From the NCBI GenBank assembly GCA_944548615.1, contig OX155957.1:27674935-27738934 (forward strand): a stretch of DNA of 64,000 nucleotides, read 5' to 3'. Of the stretch, positions 1 to 12,143 are shown piece by piece (the stretch's first letter is position 1; each line of letters opens with the position of its first letter). Made by a program: the position numbers and the translations under genes. A model generated the notes under the pieces. That model worked only from the letters and a program-made list of their open reading frames with translations. It had not been told where the DNA came from and ran no database searches. The stretch comes from Micropterix aruncella. Its lineage: Eukaryota; Arthropoda; Insecta; Lepidoptera; Micropterigidae.

Positions 1-539
1 TGTCTACTTGAAAACAGGTTCCTTACATTTTGGCCAAATTCTTTTTGTTTAGAAATTTTCTATTAGGTCAATGACACCGTTGTTGTCATCGTCTGGAGTG
101 CTAGCCCCTGAGTGCATCACTCTCCACTGGAGGTGAAAAAAGGTCGCTTGACGCATCTGTGAAAAACAACCACAAGGCGGAAGCAGATCCCGATCCGAGC
201 ATCGGGCGGCCAGAAATATCCCGGCTGGCGGGATTCTGCCTAGGGCAGCGTCTCGCGAAAGGCGGAATCTCGGGGAGGCGCACGGCACAGCAACGCGCAT
301 CACAAATATGGACTTGTTGAGAGGTGGGAAGCGACAACCGCTACAAATATCCGCCTTGTATGCCGATTACTCAACCGACGAGTCACTAGCTTTGCGCGGA
401 GGGACATCTTTTACATTTTTAACCCTCCGTTAGTCAGATGGGGTTTGGAGAGCAGTTAATCGCCTTCGTGTGGAAATAAATAATGAAATAAACATTTTAT
501 GAAATTATGATTTTTAATCCTTTCTTTTTCATATTTTAT
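1..539. other. unassigned intergenic stretch
   Basis: No coding exon or repeat is recognised. Bases about 100-330 are clearly GC-richer than the flanks and the longest reading frames there (minus strand) show no familiar domain. The right edge abuts the inverted end of a family A repeat. Confidence 0.5.
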
Positions 540-714
540 ACGACTGCCCAACAAAACAAAAGCGTAGTGTGTTAATGGGTTCATTTATATACGTTTATAT
601 TTCTTTATTCCACTACAACCTTTCCGTTTTCCTCTCCCTTTCCTTACCTTATTTTGGCAGTTTATTTATTTACTTATTTATTTATTTATTTATTTATTAT
701 TCTATCAAAATATG

Positions 715-913
<199 letters not shown>

Positions 914-999
914 ATACTCAAACTCAACTCAAAAATTTATTTATATATTTACTTTTTACAATGTATATTATATGCTATAATTTCAAATTTGATTTTAAG

Positions 1000-1112
1000 C
1001 TATAATTTTGTTGCCTACTCTTCTTTTCACACCAGCATGTTGGTTGACTGGAAGATATTGTTGTAGTGTAGCAATAAGTCCGCCATTGTACCTTATTTCT
1101 ATTGTGCAGGAA
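1000..1112 (+). mobile_element. LINE 3' tail fragment
   Basis: The stretch with GGTTGACTGGAAGATATTG followed by GCAATAAGTCCGCCATTGT resembles the reverse complement of 26735-26790 and the tail at 27957-28003. It looks like a lepidopteran-type LINE 3' UTR, with no coding sequence left. It sits inside family A copy 1. Confidence 0.5.
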
Positions 1113-1289
1113 AGAGATTTTCATTCATACATTCATTCATTCATAACTTAAAAACGCTTGGACCGATTTAGAAGTGTGTGGTATTGTTAAAACCGTTATG
1201 TCATCGCGAGTATCATAAGGTACCTTCACAGTCCTAGTATTAAGAAAGTAGTTGTCTAAATGTCCAAACGTCAATAAATTAATATAAAT

Positions 1290-1972
1290 ATTAGGACCTT
1301 GCATTGAAAACTTCGATTTCCTAAGAAATACCGTAACTTATATTTATAGTCATTTACCAAATTGCAAAATACTTCATGTCAAAGCGTGTCTGTGTCATTT
1401 CATTGAAGTGTCAACAACGGTAATTTTGTCAGCTTCGAAGATCGAGATCTAGTCATTTGCGAGAAGCAATGATTTTTGCTTTCATCCTAAGAAAACTGCC
1501 GCAGAATGTAATAGATTGCTGCTGGAGGCTTACGGGCAATATACTCCGATAGAAAGGACTGTTGAGACTTGGTTTCTCCAATTCAAAAGTAGTGATTTCG
1601 ACGTGCAAAAATTTGAAGGAGCAAAAATTTGAAGAAGCCGAATTGGAGTCCATACTCCATGAAGATTCGAGTCTGACGCTGGAAAAGATAAGTGAAGTGC
1701 TTAATGTTCACCCCTCAACCGTTCCGAGACGTTTAAAATCTATGGGAGTCATTCAAAAGGAAGGCCATTGGGGTCCTCACGAGTTGAAGCCAAGAGACAC
1801 CGAAAGACGTTTCATGACTTGTGAAATGCACATTCGCCGTCAAAAAAGAAAAGGTTTTCTCCACCGAATAATCACCGGCGACGAAAAGTGGATCTTTTAC
1901 GAGAACCTGAAACGCAAAAAAATATCTCTCGTACCCCGGTGAATCACTTCTATCGACCTCACATTTTGGAAA
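1290..1972 (+). pseudogene. mariner transposase remnant, internally deleted
   Basis: The + strand encodes a degraded mariner-type transposase. An N-terminal helix-turn-helix part (LLLEAYGQYTPIERTVETW) is followed after a frameshift near 1620 by the second DNA-binding part and linker (about 1620-1860), then the catalytic-core entry GDEKWIFYEN, where the first catalytic Asp of the D,D34D triad is visible. After that the frame decays and the rest of the core is missing. It is inserted in family A copy 1 just after a TA, as expected for mariner. It is not functional. Confidence 0.8.
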
Positions 1973-2102
1973 TTTGGACATATGCATCCATCTATATGGA
2001 CATCTACATTAACCACAAATATTACAAAAAACCCCTAATGAAAATAATTATTAATATAATAACAAATACAAAAGTTCACTTTTTGTAACGGCAGTCGTGT
2101 TT

Positions 2103-3254
2103 TTCATTTTTTTTAATATTTACGTGTTAATTTGTATACGTATGTATTACCGAAACTAAATGATCGATTTGGCTAAAATTTGATCGGGAAATTATCGGAC
2201 CGTTTATCTTAATTAGATAAAAATTGAAAGTTTAATATTCATACGCTATGGTAATGTTTTAATAATAAAATAATGAAAACTACAGATTAACTATATTTCT
2301 TTGGAAAAATTAAAGGAAAGTGCTCTGAGGCCTACTAAAATTATTTTTGAAACTGAGTAAAATAAATTAATCTATTTATTTAAATTAATACTTTACCTGT
2401 TTTTTTACTATTTTTTTTAAAACTTATTTTTAGAAAACAAAAGGAATATTAGTAAATGAAACTTGCTCGACAATTCGGTCGACCCTTAAACGCTCTCCTA
2501 TAAAAAACATCATTTTTGAGACAGACCAAGGGATGTAGGGGGGAGGGTTGTCTGTTTGCCAGGAAAGTCTTGTGGTGACGCAGCCGATTTTTTAAATATA
2601 AACTTGGAATTATTAAGAATTGAATACATTAGAGCCGTGAGTTTGTATAATATCAATTTATAGAACCGTAAGTTTGTATAATGTATCCATAAACTCTTTT
2701 CTCAGGACGATATAATGCTGTGCCTTATAAATGTACCTTTCAACCCTGAATTCATAACCAAAGACCACATTAAAGACAGCCCCACGTGACGGCGCCATTA
2801 CAGACATGATGGTATTTTTAACGGCGTAATATTATTCACGTTATTACGAGGTTTATTGTTATTACGGCGGACGTGTGGGCGTGAAGAGCCTTTTTCGCTT
2901 GTTGTACTACGACTGTTGGATATCCGAAGGAAATTACTATGCGCATAATCGATCCACGCACAACGGTGAAATAAGTGTGAAGTGTATAAATAATAGGCGC
3001 CGGGAGAGAGGAGAAAATGTTGGTGCAACAGGTATAAGTAATATAAAAAAGATATATAGAGCCGATGCCGTATCATTGCGCTTTCTCTTCAACTTTCTTT
3101 GTGACAGAAAATCCCTTCAAAAGACATGTATGTGTGTGTATCCGTAGTGTGTATTTGCATGTGAGTGCTTGTATGTGCAAAACCTAGCTAAAAAAACGAA
3201 AAGGTCCCGATAATCAAAAACAGGTAAGATGTACTAACATTAACTACACGTACA
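2103..3254. other. unassigned intergenic stretch with a G-run repeat end and a GC-richer island
   Basis: AT-rich at first. Around 2505-2595 there is a G-rich run followed by GGAAAGTCTTGTGGTGACGC, also seen in variant form near 6235, 13040 and 19040, so it is the edge of an unclassified repeat. Positions 2770-3090 are GC-richer and look unique. The reading frames there are short and unrecognised. Confidence 0.45.
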
Positions 3255-3538
3255 AGGCCCGATGGCATAGTGGTTAGGTCGCCTGATTTTACATTGTAAG
3301 GTCCCGGGTTCGATTCCCGACTGGGTCACCGTTTTCCGTTGGGATCAAATTAATGGAATTGCATTTTTCAAATCTGTCGATGGAAAAAATAACAAGACAC
3401 ACACTTACACACATGTTACATGCACACATACATATAACACGTCATAGTAGGGTTGGTTGTAAGAGATTGTCATATGACAATAAACCCGCCCATTGTGACA
3501 TCTCACAATAAAGAGTATAAACAAGCAAACATACAACA
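3255..3538 (+). mobile_element. tRNA-derived SINE, copy 1
   Basis: The head resembles a tRNA gene with RNA polymerase III boxes: an A-box-like TGGCATAGTGGTTAGG and a B box GGTTCGATTCC at 3307-3317. It is followed by a body shared with copies at 14268-14905 and 47545-47826, and a tail with GGTTGGTTGTAAGAGATTG, which resembles the LINE tail at 27957. It lacks a clean cloverleaf, so it is a SINE rather than a tRNA gene. Confidence 0.85.
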
Positions 3539-4086
3539 AAGATCAATAAATGGATTTTTCCAAAATTAAGCGAAATTAAGTTACATCGACGTTATAAAAG
3601 CCAAGCAACGTTTAAGGACAGCTCCAAGCACAATAGGCTCAAAAGCAAAAGTATTCATTCGAACTCACCCAATTGGACATTTGGTTTTAAAACACTCGGG
3701 CTGTAATCCGAGCGAATCCGCAGTCAATAACTAGTGTCACAACTAAAAAATCAACGTCAAACAATTGAATTGTTGTTGACAGCGTATTTGTTATTCCGTG
3801 AACGCAGGTGAAAAAATCCTGGTAGCAATTCAACACGGCATTGTTTGTGGTCCATCTTGATATGGTATAGCTGAATAGGGAGTGACAGTTTCGATCAAAC
3901 GGTTCAATCGTTTTTTTAAGTAGACGGTAATAGTCCAACAAGTCGAAACAGATTTTCTAAAATGCAGTTTTCTTGTTTTTTTTTAATCATATTAAAAGAG
4001 ATATAGTAAATTTTGTGAAAAAGGAATTCGAGACTATCGCACCAATAAAAGTAAATTTGTAAAATGATGGCTGCATATGACGATAC
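3539..4086. other. unassigned intergenic stretch
   Basis: No recognisable coding sequence or repeat boundary. Two minus-strand reading frames of 60-84 codons have no familiar domain. Confidence 0.4.
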
Positions 4087-4718
4087 TTGAAATAACATTT
4101 ACATTTACATTTACATTTTCGTCGTGTCCAATTGACGGCTAAAGACCGCTCTTGGACGTGTCAAAATAATTGGGTTAGGTAGTAAGTCTCGTTACTACTC
4201 TTTACTGAACATACATAGGTAGTCAAGAATTAACTACTAGATTGTCAAACTATAAATATAAATAATCAAAATAGAAGCCTAATATTTGGAGTAGTTAGTT
4301 ATTCGAAAAGATACGTAGTAAAATTATTCATCGTAATATTCAAATTGTCAGTAAAATGTTAAATAATCAAATTTAATCTACGTTATGCATTTTAAACTAA
4401 AAGTACAGATATAAGACCATATAAAATAATCAGACAATAAGGCTACTTTTTAAGTAATTTAAATGGGCACAATATTTGAGAAATCATGGCCCTCAAATTC
4501 GGCCAGATTATAGAAAGGGTGGCCTATCAGCATCTCCTTAATGTTTTTTTTTAATTTTATGTCCTCCAGCTGTTTAAATTTTGTAGGGAGTAGATTATAG
4601 AATTTAATGCTAAAGGTACAAGTAGCTTTTCTGTACTTTTGCCAGTCGCATTTGGGGTATGCGTAAAAGGGAGGGATGCGTAAAAACAAGAATACTGTTT
4701 TTTTTTCAACAAAAAATA
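4087..4718 (-). mobile_element. 5'-truncated LINE, 3' end, copy 1
   Basis: Nearly identical to the left part of the longer copy at 15050-16740. On the minus strand it ends in an ACATTT-type simple tail (4095-4122 on the + strand) and encodes the very C-terminus of a LINE reverse transcriptase polyprotein (YNLLPTKFKQLEDIKLKKN, about 4470-4650). Only the 3' end is present, as in typical 5' truncation. Confidence 0.7.
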
Positions 4719-5030
4719 TTATTGTCTTGAGTGTATACGAGTATACCATACGTTAGATGAAACTTTACTAAATCAATGTCAATAATGTTTAATAATTAAT
4801 AGAGACTGATGAACGTTTAACAAATTATCTTTTTCTTCTTCAAATGCCCTCTCCGCTGCGAAAGTTGGCGACCATTCTGGCCATTTGGATCTTGCAGACT
4901 GCTGCTCGGACTGCTTTGGTGTCTAACGGTTCCGTGCAGCTTGGGTCTGATGACCTGTTTGACATTTTAGATCGGCTTAAGTCACGGTTAAACTCCTACT
5001 CGAAGAGGGACTACCCTGGATATGATCGGA
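4719..5030 (+). other. unassigned stretch with a possible secreted-peptide-like reading frame
   Basis: An ATG at 4844 opens a frame whose first ~25 residues resemble a signal peptide (basic start, then LATILAIWILQTAA), followed by an acidic segment and a KR dibasic site near residue 55. The frame then runs into family B repeat sequence and stops at 5146. No acceptor site or clear donor was found and no known neuropeptide was recognised. It may be a chance frame or part of the repeat. Confidence 0.15.
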
Positions 5031-5640
5031 TCCAATCTGGGGGCACACCTCGGGCGACACTGGGCGGTATGCGCATCGAGCTGCGTTTGCCAATCGACTG
5101 TGCATTCCAGCGAATAACCGGAGGGTCTGAAACGTACGTTTCCTAAGTAACTAGAGCTGTCAACTACAACGGGCGAGCCCGTCACCTCAGGAAGTTTAAA
5201 CGAAATATGATCGCTCTGTCTCCCATGAGGTGAGCGCAAAAGACTTAGGACTTAGAAGGACAGAGTTCTACCCGGGCTCGCACTTCATGCGTGGAGGCCG
5301 TCGGATAGGTGTTGAGCCGTGAGTGTGACCAACCCTGAACAGAATGGGTCTTCGTGGCCAACTCAGCAAGGGCCCATAACTCCCTAACCACTAGCGCCCA
5401 TTAACCACTAACGTCAGGTAGAGGTCTCGCAACCTCGAATCTGAGACCAAACTGGAGGACGGAGATATTCGTCCAAATCTGGTAGTAAGGGCACGAGGTC
5501 GGCCCGCTGGTCAGCACTTCCCAGTGCCTCGCGATAAGGCGTTGGGCTCGTACAGGCTGTTGGCGTAGCTTAGCTGTGGATTGTACTGTCCGCAAAGTCC
5601 TTTGGTTCACTCAAAGGAAGACAGAATTGATCGATGTCGT
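5030..5640 (+). mobile_element. family B repeat, copy 1
   Basis: It shares several blocks with 29945-30600, 32890-33125, 46400-46810 and 25827-25920, including GCCAATCGACTGTGCATTCC, GTCACCTCAGGAAGTTT and CAACTCAGCAAGGGCCCA. It is GC-richer than the surroundings. No transposase, RT or clear inverted termini could be seen, so the class is unknown. Confidence 0.6.
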
Positions 5641-6230
5641 TATAGCTCGGGGGCGGGGTGGCGGGGTTGCCCGTAGTAATTGACTCCCCTCAATGCTTTT
5701 CGGAACATGGACTCTTTTTATACCATTGACCTAAATTGGCGATCATGCGTCATCGTCCTTCTACCTTAGATTTTTACTATGAAATATAAACTGCACCGGG
5801 CCATACTTTTCGTTTTGAATAATCTTTTGATAACGTTTATTAGCACTAGCTTCTTTAAAGTGACGCAATCACGGTGTCGTTTACAACTCGATTAATCCAC
5901 GATATCTTAAGCATTCTTCTGTACAGCCACATTCCTAATGCGTCTATCTTCTTAAACATGTTCTGTATGAGCGTCATAATTCAGTTCCAAACAAAAGGAC
6001 GGACACATAGCAACGGATAATGCGTACGCGAAGTTGTAAGCTGAAGTTCCTATCAGATATCAGCTTGGTCAGTTTACCAAAGGCTTGCTTCGGCAGGCAA
6101 ACTGATAATACCCATTTTTGGGATGTGGAGGAGATATTGCTGTAGATTATTTATCAAAAAAACTATAATCAAAGTCAAATATTACGCCAAGTTGTTTGAT
6201 CGATGACGCGATTCTATAAAGAAAAAAATC
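5641..6230. other. unassigned intergenic stretch
   Basis: Contains short G-rich runs near 5650 but no coding sequence or element boundary that I recognise. Confidence 0.4.
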
Positions 6231-6720
6231 GGTTGTGTCACCTCAAGACTTTCCCGGAAAGTAGGACCTCCCCCCCCCCCCCCCCCCCCGCCTAGTCGGT
6301 ATATTTGTAGTATTTTCCGTGGTATTAAAATGGTATTTTTTCCAAAATTATGTAGTATTTTCTTTAATATGGCGAATTTTAAATATTATTATTGTCAATT
6401 GTATGCGAGATATTCCAACCAAAATTTCGAAGCGTATTTTCGATTCAACACGGCATCAATGTACCGAATTTCAAGTCTCTAATTCCAATATTTCGAGATT
6501 GAAGTATGACTAGCGCGCCCTCTGGTGGACTAGTGGGCGGATTTAAAACATAATCACACACACACACACATACACAAATACACACCCTCACACACACACA
6601 CACACAGACACATAGTCAGACTTCATCGTCTCGGGGAGGGGGAGGGGGGATTAACATGTATGTATCCGTCTTCATCTCAAAAAAATAATTTGGCGCGTTC
6701 ACAACACTTTTCCTTTTTTC
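6231..6720 (+). repeat. unclassified interspersed repeat with poly-C run and CA-rich tract
   Basis: It starts with ATCGGTTGTGTCACC and AAGACTTTCCCGGAAAG, continues to a run of about 20 C (6270-6289), has CA-rich tracts at 6557-6610, and ends with a GCGCGTTCACAACACTTTTCC-like motif. The same start and end motifs bracket the copy at 19030-19690. Confidence 0.5.
6514..6527 (+). promoter_or_regulatory. CTCF-consensus-like motif within a repeat
   Basis: GCGCCCTCTGGTGG fits the vertebrate/insect CTCF core (reverse complement of CCASYAGRKGGC) at every position. It lies inside a repeated element and binding is untested. Confidence 0.3.
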
Positions 6721-7181
6721 GTTGGTTAAGAAGCCGTAAAATGTAATAAGTGGTTATTGTGTTATTGTATATAATAAGTGAGAGAACGATAAGTGAGAGG
6801 TTTCTCCATAGATAATGTAATAAGTGCATTTGCGTTTCAGGGGATATGGAAAAATTCATTAAAAAAGCCACGCTCGTCTTTTACTTAACAGTTAAGTAGA
6901 TTATTTATCAGCCGCCCCTCGTACATCAAAAGATTTAATATCCTTTTATAACGATAAGATTCTGTCATCTAGTTTGAATAATAGGTTAAAATGTTATTTA
7001 TTATAAATACAAACGCTTCACTCAATCCCCTTTTATACATCGATAAATTTGTAGGCAACGCCTACATGACTCAATCCATGTCTGCCAGGGCGTTTGGTTC
7101 GTGAATTCCAACGCGATCTGAATAGCAATCACAACCGCGCCAAATACGATATAATTTTTAGTACGTTCCCTCCCTAGATAT
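6721..7181. other. unassigned intergenic stretch
   Basis: AT-rich with no recognisable coding region or repeat boundary. Confidence 0.4.
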
Positions 7182-7800
7182 TGCGATTCTATAATTGAGT
7201 GGATTCTTCTTCTTCTCCTTGCGCTATGTCCTATAGCGAGCGTTAGTTTCTTAACTGCAGATCAGAATAAGGACGTAACGGATTCCTGAAACTATTTTCG
7301 TTGGTTCTGTAGCCGCAATGTTGTTCTTCCAACTATGCCATTAAAAAAAACTATGTAAAATATTGCAACTTCCAGTATGTAATATACCTCTTCGAGTTTG
7401 GACATTTTGCTGATTTTTTTTAAGACATCTTAACAAGACGGTAGCCAAAACAAAATCGATGGGAAGGAAGGGAGGGGGGGGGGTTAGATTTGCGATTCTA
7501 TAATTAAGTAGATTCTTCTTCTTATCCTAGCGCTATGTCCTATAGCGAGCGTTACTTTCTCAACTGCAGATCAGAATAAGGACGTGATAGATTCCTGAAA
7601 CTATTTTCATTTGTTCGGTAGCCGTAATCTTGATCTTCCGATAATTCCATTTTAAAAAAAACTTTGTAAAATATTGCAACTTCCAGGATGTCATATACCT
7701 ATTCGAGTTTGGCTATTTTACTCAACAATTTTAAAGACATATTGACAAGGCTGTAGCCAAAACAAAATCGGTGGGAGGACGGCGGGGGGCGGGAGGGGGG
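7182..7800 (+). repeat. tandem duplication, two units of about 309 bp
   Basis: Unit 1 (about 7182-7490) and unit 2 (about 7491-7800) align along their whole length, each starting TGCGATTCTATAATT, containing a small hairpin CGCTATGTCCTATAGCG, and ending in a G-rich run after AGCCAAAACAAAATCG. Divergence between units is moderate, so the duplication is not recent. There is no coding potential. Confidence 0.9.
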
Positions 7801-9099
7801 AGTTGACTATCCAGGAACACCGAAATTTCTTAACATCATCAATAAAATAACTATTCTCTTATTTAAAATTACATAAATATACTTTGTTACTCAAATTTAG
7901 TGAATTTAATATGATTAAACAAATGATTGATATAAGCTGCATTGCAGAAAGTTTTACTGTAAATGGATAAAATATATATATATATATAAATAGATATAAA
8001 TAGACTCAAAGATTTTGCGAGGTTTTTATTGTTAATCTGGTGGTTAAGGGTCTCAATTCAAGACTGTTATAAATTTAAAAGCAATCTTCAGGAATAGACC
8101 CATGTACTTTGATTTTTCTACAATTAAATATGTAGAAAATGTAGATAGCATTTTTCTAATAGTGGTGCTTTTCTTCTTTTTATGGTATTATCAACAAAGG
8201 CAAGCATCGATGCTGGGAAAAGAAAAGGCGGTTGTGACTTTTAAAAACTAATGAAGAATGAAAATCGTTTTAATGCAATAGTTGTATCCGTCTCAACCTA
8301 AATACGGTGATTGAAGGGCCGATAGAAAGTCTGGTGGAAGTAATAGGTTGGGCAATAATATAAATCATTTAAAATATATTTAGCTATATACAAATCCTAC
8401 CATTTTCGGGAAACTTTATTTTTTTGTCAACTTGCTTAGTCACCAATTTGCTTTGCTTTTTCTGTCAATTTGCTTATGTAGGAAAAGTGTCCTAATTTCA
8501 ATTAAACTCATTCAAATATTTAAGAAATATTTTTTTTACATTCTATAACGTGCATTACTTAAAATTAAACCAATTACAGATGTGTAAATCGTAGAATATT
8601 GTAAAATTGCATTTAATAGAATAATATGTAATATGTACTAAATGTAATTTGTTAAAAATCAAAACGATTTTTGAATAGGATTAAGGAGTACAGTAATTAT
8701 TGATTAAATAGGTTCTTAACAAGTTTGATTTATGAGCGATATAAATGCACATAGGGGACGTACTCACATGTGTTCAAAAGCAGGAATACTTAAATACATA
8801 TAAAAAGATGACGCGGAATAACTGTTGGTAACCGATGCGCTGTCTGTATGACGACTAGATCCGATTTGTCAGTAGAGACGATATGATAGAAGTGATCGAA
8901 GTGAACGAAGTGATTTAATTAATTAAATTGAGCTCTTTATATACTCGTAAACCGTGTGAACTAATCCAGATAGTGGGGCTAAAATACGCCAATAAAATAC
9001 TGCTAAACATGAAAGACGCGTGAAAGACCTACGTAAGGCACTTGTGTCATCCAAACCTTCATAAGACACTTGTGTCATCGAACCCTCGCTGAATATACC
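7801..9099. other. unassigned AT-rich intergenic stretch
   Basis: No coding exon is recognised. A short (TA)n run occurs at about 7972-7987. Bases 8880-9099 may be the degraded upstream part of the LINE that follows. Confidence 0.4.
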
Positions 9100-9770
9100 T
9101 CATATTCTGACGGCTTGGCAAGGTTCGAAATGCTGAGTCTTCAGCAGCGACGAAAAGTGACTGATATGACGTTCTTCCACAATATACTTTCGCATCATAT
9201 CGACAGCCCACAAATTCTAAGCAGATAGCCTTAAATGTCCCATCGCGCCGAACTCGTCACCCAAGCAAGGGTATTCAATGTACCCAGACTCCATACAAAT
9301 CAAGCAAGGAATTCAACTCTGCATCGAATTATGGAAGCCTACGATGAATCGTTTCAGGAACTAGACATATTCTCAATGAGCAAAAACGAGTTTCTTAGAG
9401 CGGTAATAGACCAGACCATAAAAGCTTGAACAGATACATACCTGTGCAGAATCACACACTTTCATATATACACAACTATGACACATACACGTAGATGTAC
9501 TTATACACACCCATTAAACACACATCACAATCACACATATAAACACACTCATCCTACTCTATCATACACACTCACAAATCGAGAGAACATGACTATATAA
9601 CATAATATATAAATATTATTACACAACATCACGCACATAAACTGTATATTATCAGGAGACTATATTGGCCGTAATATTGTTATTATTATTTATTAACTTA
9701 AGACCCGAGCGCTGTTTTTCTCTTTTGTTGGAATAAAATAAAATAAAATAAAATAAAATAAATAAAGACG
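9100..9770 (+). mobile_element. 5'-truncated LINE: C-terminal polyprotein fragment plus 3' UTR and tail
   Basis: The frame from about 9115 reads as the typical C-terminus of a Jockey/R1-like LINE polyprotein (FEMLSLQQRRKVTDMTFF, then FHNILSHHIDSPQIL), shifts near 9225, and continues in the frame 9235-9429 (PRLHTNQARNSTLHRIM, then DIFSMSKNEF) to a stop. It is followed by a CA-rich 3' UTR and a tail of five AAAAT-type units near 9733-9765. It is 5'-truncated and has lost the RT domain. Confidence 0.75.
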
Positions 9771-10467
9771 CGAATTGAATGATTCTTTTCTTTTATATTA
9801 GACATTACTGTGTGAACACAAAATTGCATTTTATACTGAGAATTATACATTGTCATTTAAAATTCTATGCATCGTTGCTAAGTCCCTACATATACTTTTA
9901 TATAATCAGTACATTAAAATTGGGTGCCCAAATACTTTGTAAAGATAAATGAACATTGCTCTATGTGAATCATGTGTCTATTTCCCTTTTCTAGCATACT
10001 GAACCTCCGCAATCCGCAGATCGCAGCGACGGCAATGCATTCCGAGTGCAATTGATCGCATTGGTGCAACGTTTAAGTGCCATAGCCAGCTAATTCAGTG
10101 AGGCGCCTCGCGCAGCTCACGTCCTGACATCTCAAGCCACGATTATTAATTTTACAACCGACGTTGACGCCGCGGTGCCACGCCACACATAATATATGCG
10201 ATGAATCCTGCGAAGCAGTCATGCATTCGAGGCTGCCAGATGGAAAAAAACATTCACGTGTGTTGATGAGATGTCTCCCTTAAGGTGGTAGCGGAAAGTG
10301 CCATGTAAACGAACACTTCGCACTTTTAAATTGAATACGCCTAGTTCAGGCTAGATACTACTCTTGATTATTTAGAGTATTAGATTGATCAAAGTTGTAC
10401 TACAATTTGGCAACAATGATTTTACTACGAAACCCAACAAATAGATTGCACTCATAGTTCCAAACAT
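9771..10467. other. unassigned stretch with a GC-richer island
   Basis: Positions about 10000-10260 are GC-richer than the flanks and show no repeat match elsewhere in the window. This could be a cis-regulatory element or an untranslated exon, but no splice or coding signal supports either. Confidence 0.35.
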
Positions 10468-10625
10468 GGATTAGGGCGACATGGAACTTAGAAAAATATC
10501 AGAAATGAGCGGACACGCGAAGAAATAGGCGGGGTAAATTTTGTAGGGTTTGACCAATAAAAATCCAGCGTTGGCGAAGCGTAAGGCCCAGATTCCACGT
10601 CCACTCACGCCGGCGCCACGTCCAC
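10468..10625 (+). mobile_element. fragment of TTAA-type MITE family
   Basis: It matches the left end of the element at 31152-31738, sharing GGGCGACATGGAACTTAG-like start and ACCAATAAAAATCCAGCG. The right end is missing. Confidence 0.65.
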
Positions 10626-10904
10626 TCTAGGGAATCATGCTTCTCCAGACCCCCCTGGTTATTCGCCGGATTGCGTAAGCGTGACCGCCCGAGTTATTCC
10701 CCCGAGTACTTGATCTTCTGATCTCAACCGCCTTCAACTGCAGATAACAGCCGTGGCAGAAGCTCACAGCGGCCCTGACAGGTTAAGTTCCTCTTCGAGG
10801 AGGTTACCGTGAGTTGGGCAGGCCAGATGACATAAAATGTGGCTAACACCACCCAAGCAGCGCAGAACCGTTAGGTGCTGAGAGAGGGTCAGGAGGTACA
10901 GGGA

Positions 10905-11271
10905 GTGTAATTTTGTTCAGAGTTCATATATGTATGTTTTTCGTTTCTTTATCCCACCGTAACTTCTAAACGCTTGAACCGATTTAAAAGTGTGTAGTAT
11001 TGTTAGGATCTTTATGTTATCCTGAGTGGCATAGGGTATCTTAACATTTCAAATATCAAGTAAATAATTGTCTAAATGTCTAAATATCCAAATGTTAATA
11101 AATTAACATAAATATATCGTGTTTAGTGTCAAATGAAAGGTCTGATTGAGTACATTCCGGAAATATACATGTATCTGTATGTATATAGGTGAATACATAA
11201 ACTACAAATATTTTAAAAGAACCGCTTTAAACATAATTATAAAAACAATAGTTCTGTAGCGGCAGTCGTGT
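10905..11271 (+). mobile_element. family A element, copy 2
   Basis: It carries the family block TAACTTCTAAACGCTTGAAC, then ATCAAGTAAATAATTGTC, and the terminal GGCAGTCGTG. The left inverted end is missing or degraded. Confidence 0.75.
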
Positions 11272-12143
11272 TTTTTATTCTGTTTAATATACTTGTTAAT
11301 AAATGTGGATTTTTCAATGAAATTGTTGAAAAATAAATATTCGGTATTTTGTTTCTTTGTTGCCATCATTAATTATGTGGCGACATTGTTTCTTCATGTG
11401 TTATGTGGCGAATGTCCGCCTAAATGCAAGCGCGGATGTACGGATTTTGCGACAGCTGAGTTATTCAATTTATGTTACCCTCCCACGTCGCTAGAGCGCA
11501 GGTTTATCGCAGTGGTGAAGTCCTTACTATTGCCAGCTTTTAGCATTTACCTACGATGACGTCACGGAAAAAGCATTAGAATGGGAATTTTTAGGCGCTT
11601 TCACTGTAATATCGTACAATAAGCCACGCTGGAAGACTTTGTTTAAATTAATTCAAATATACCCTGAACCTTGGAATTATCGTCAATATTCAAATTCAAT
11701 AAAAACTTTTGCTATATATTGTTTTGACAATGAATTCTACGTATTTAGACTAGGTATTATTATATTAAATTTTATATTACATTAAATTTTAATGACTTTT
11801 TATATTTTTCTTACTACTTTTTTCTTTCTTTTCTTTCCTATAACATTATTTTTCTCTTTGTATTAGTTTCACGTATATTCTATTTAATGCCTATCTTATA
11901 ATTTTGTAGTAATTAATTCTTATATAAATAAAGATCAATCAGCGCTTTAAACCTCATCTTAATAAGAAGTTTCGTTTCGAAGTAAATGGTTTCAAACTTT
12001 TGATGGACAAAGTTAAGTCCTTCGAGGGACGATTTATCAATCATTTAACGACGAGGGTAATTTCCTCTTTTTTTGTTTGGAAAGTCACGGCCGAATTCGT
12101 TTTACCTGGGTGGCTTCGTTGTTTTAAATTCAGAATTATCCTA
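11272..12143. other. unassigned intergenic stretch
   Basis: AT-rich. The 88-codon + strand frame at 11293-11559 has a hydrophobic start but no recognisable family and no splice context. Confidence 0.35.

Noticed and set aside
3255..3330. Functional tRNA gene
   Set aside because: A and B boxes are present, but the cloverleaf is incomplete and the same head is repeated with a common body and tail, as in a SINE.
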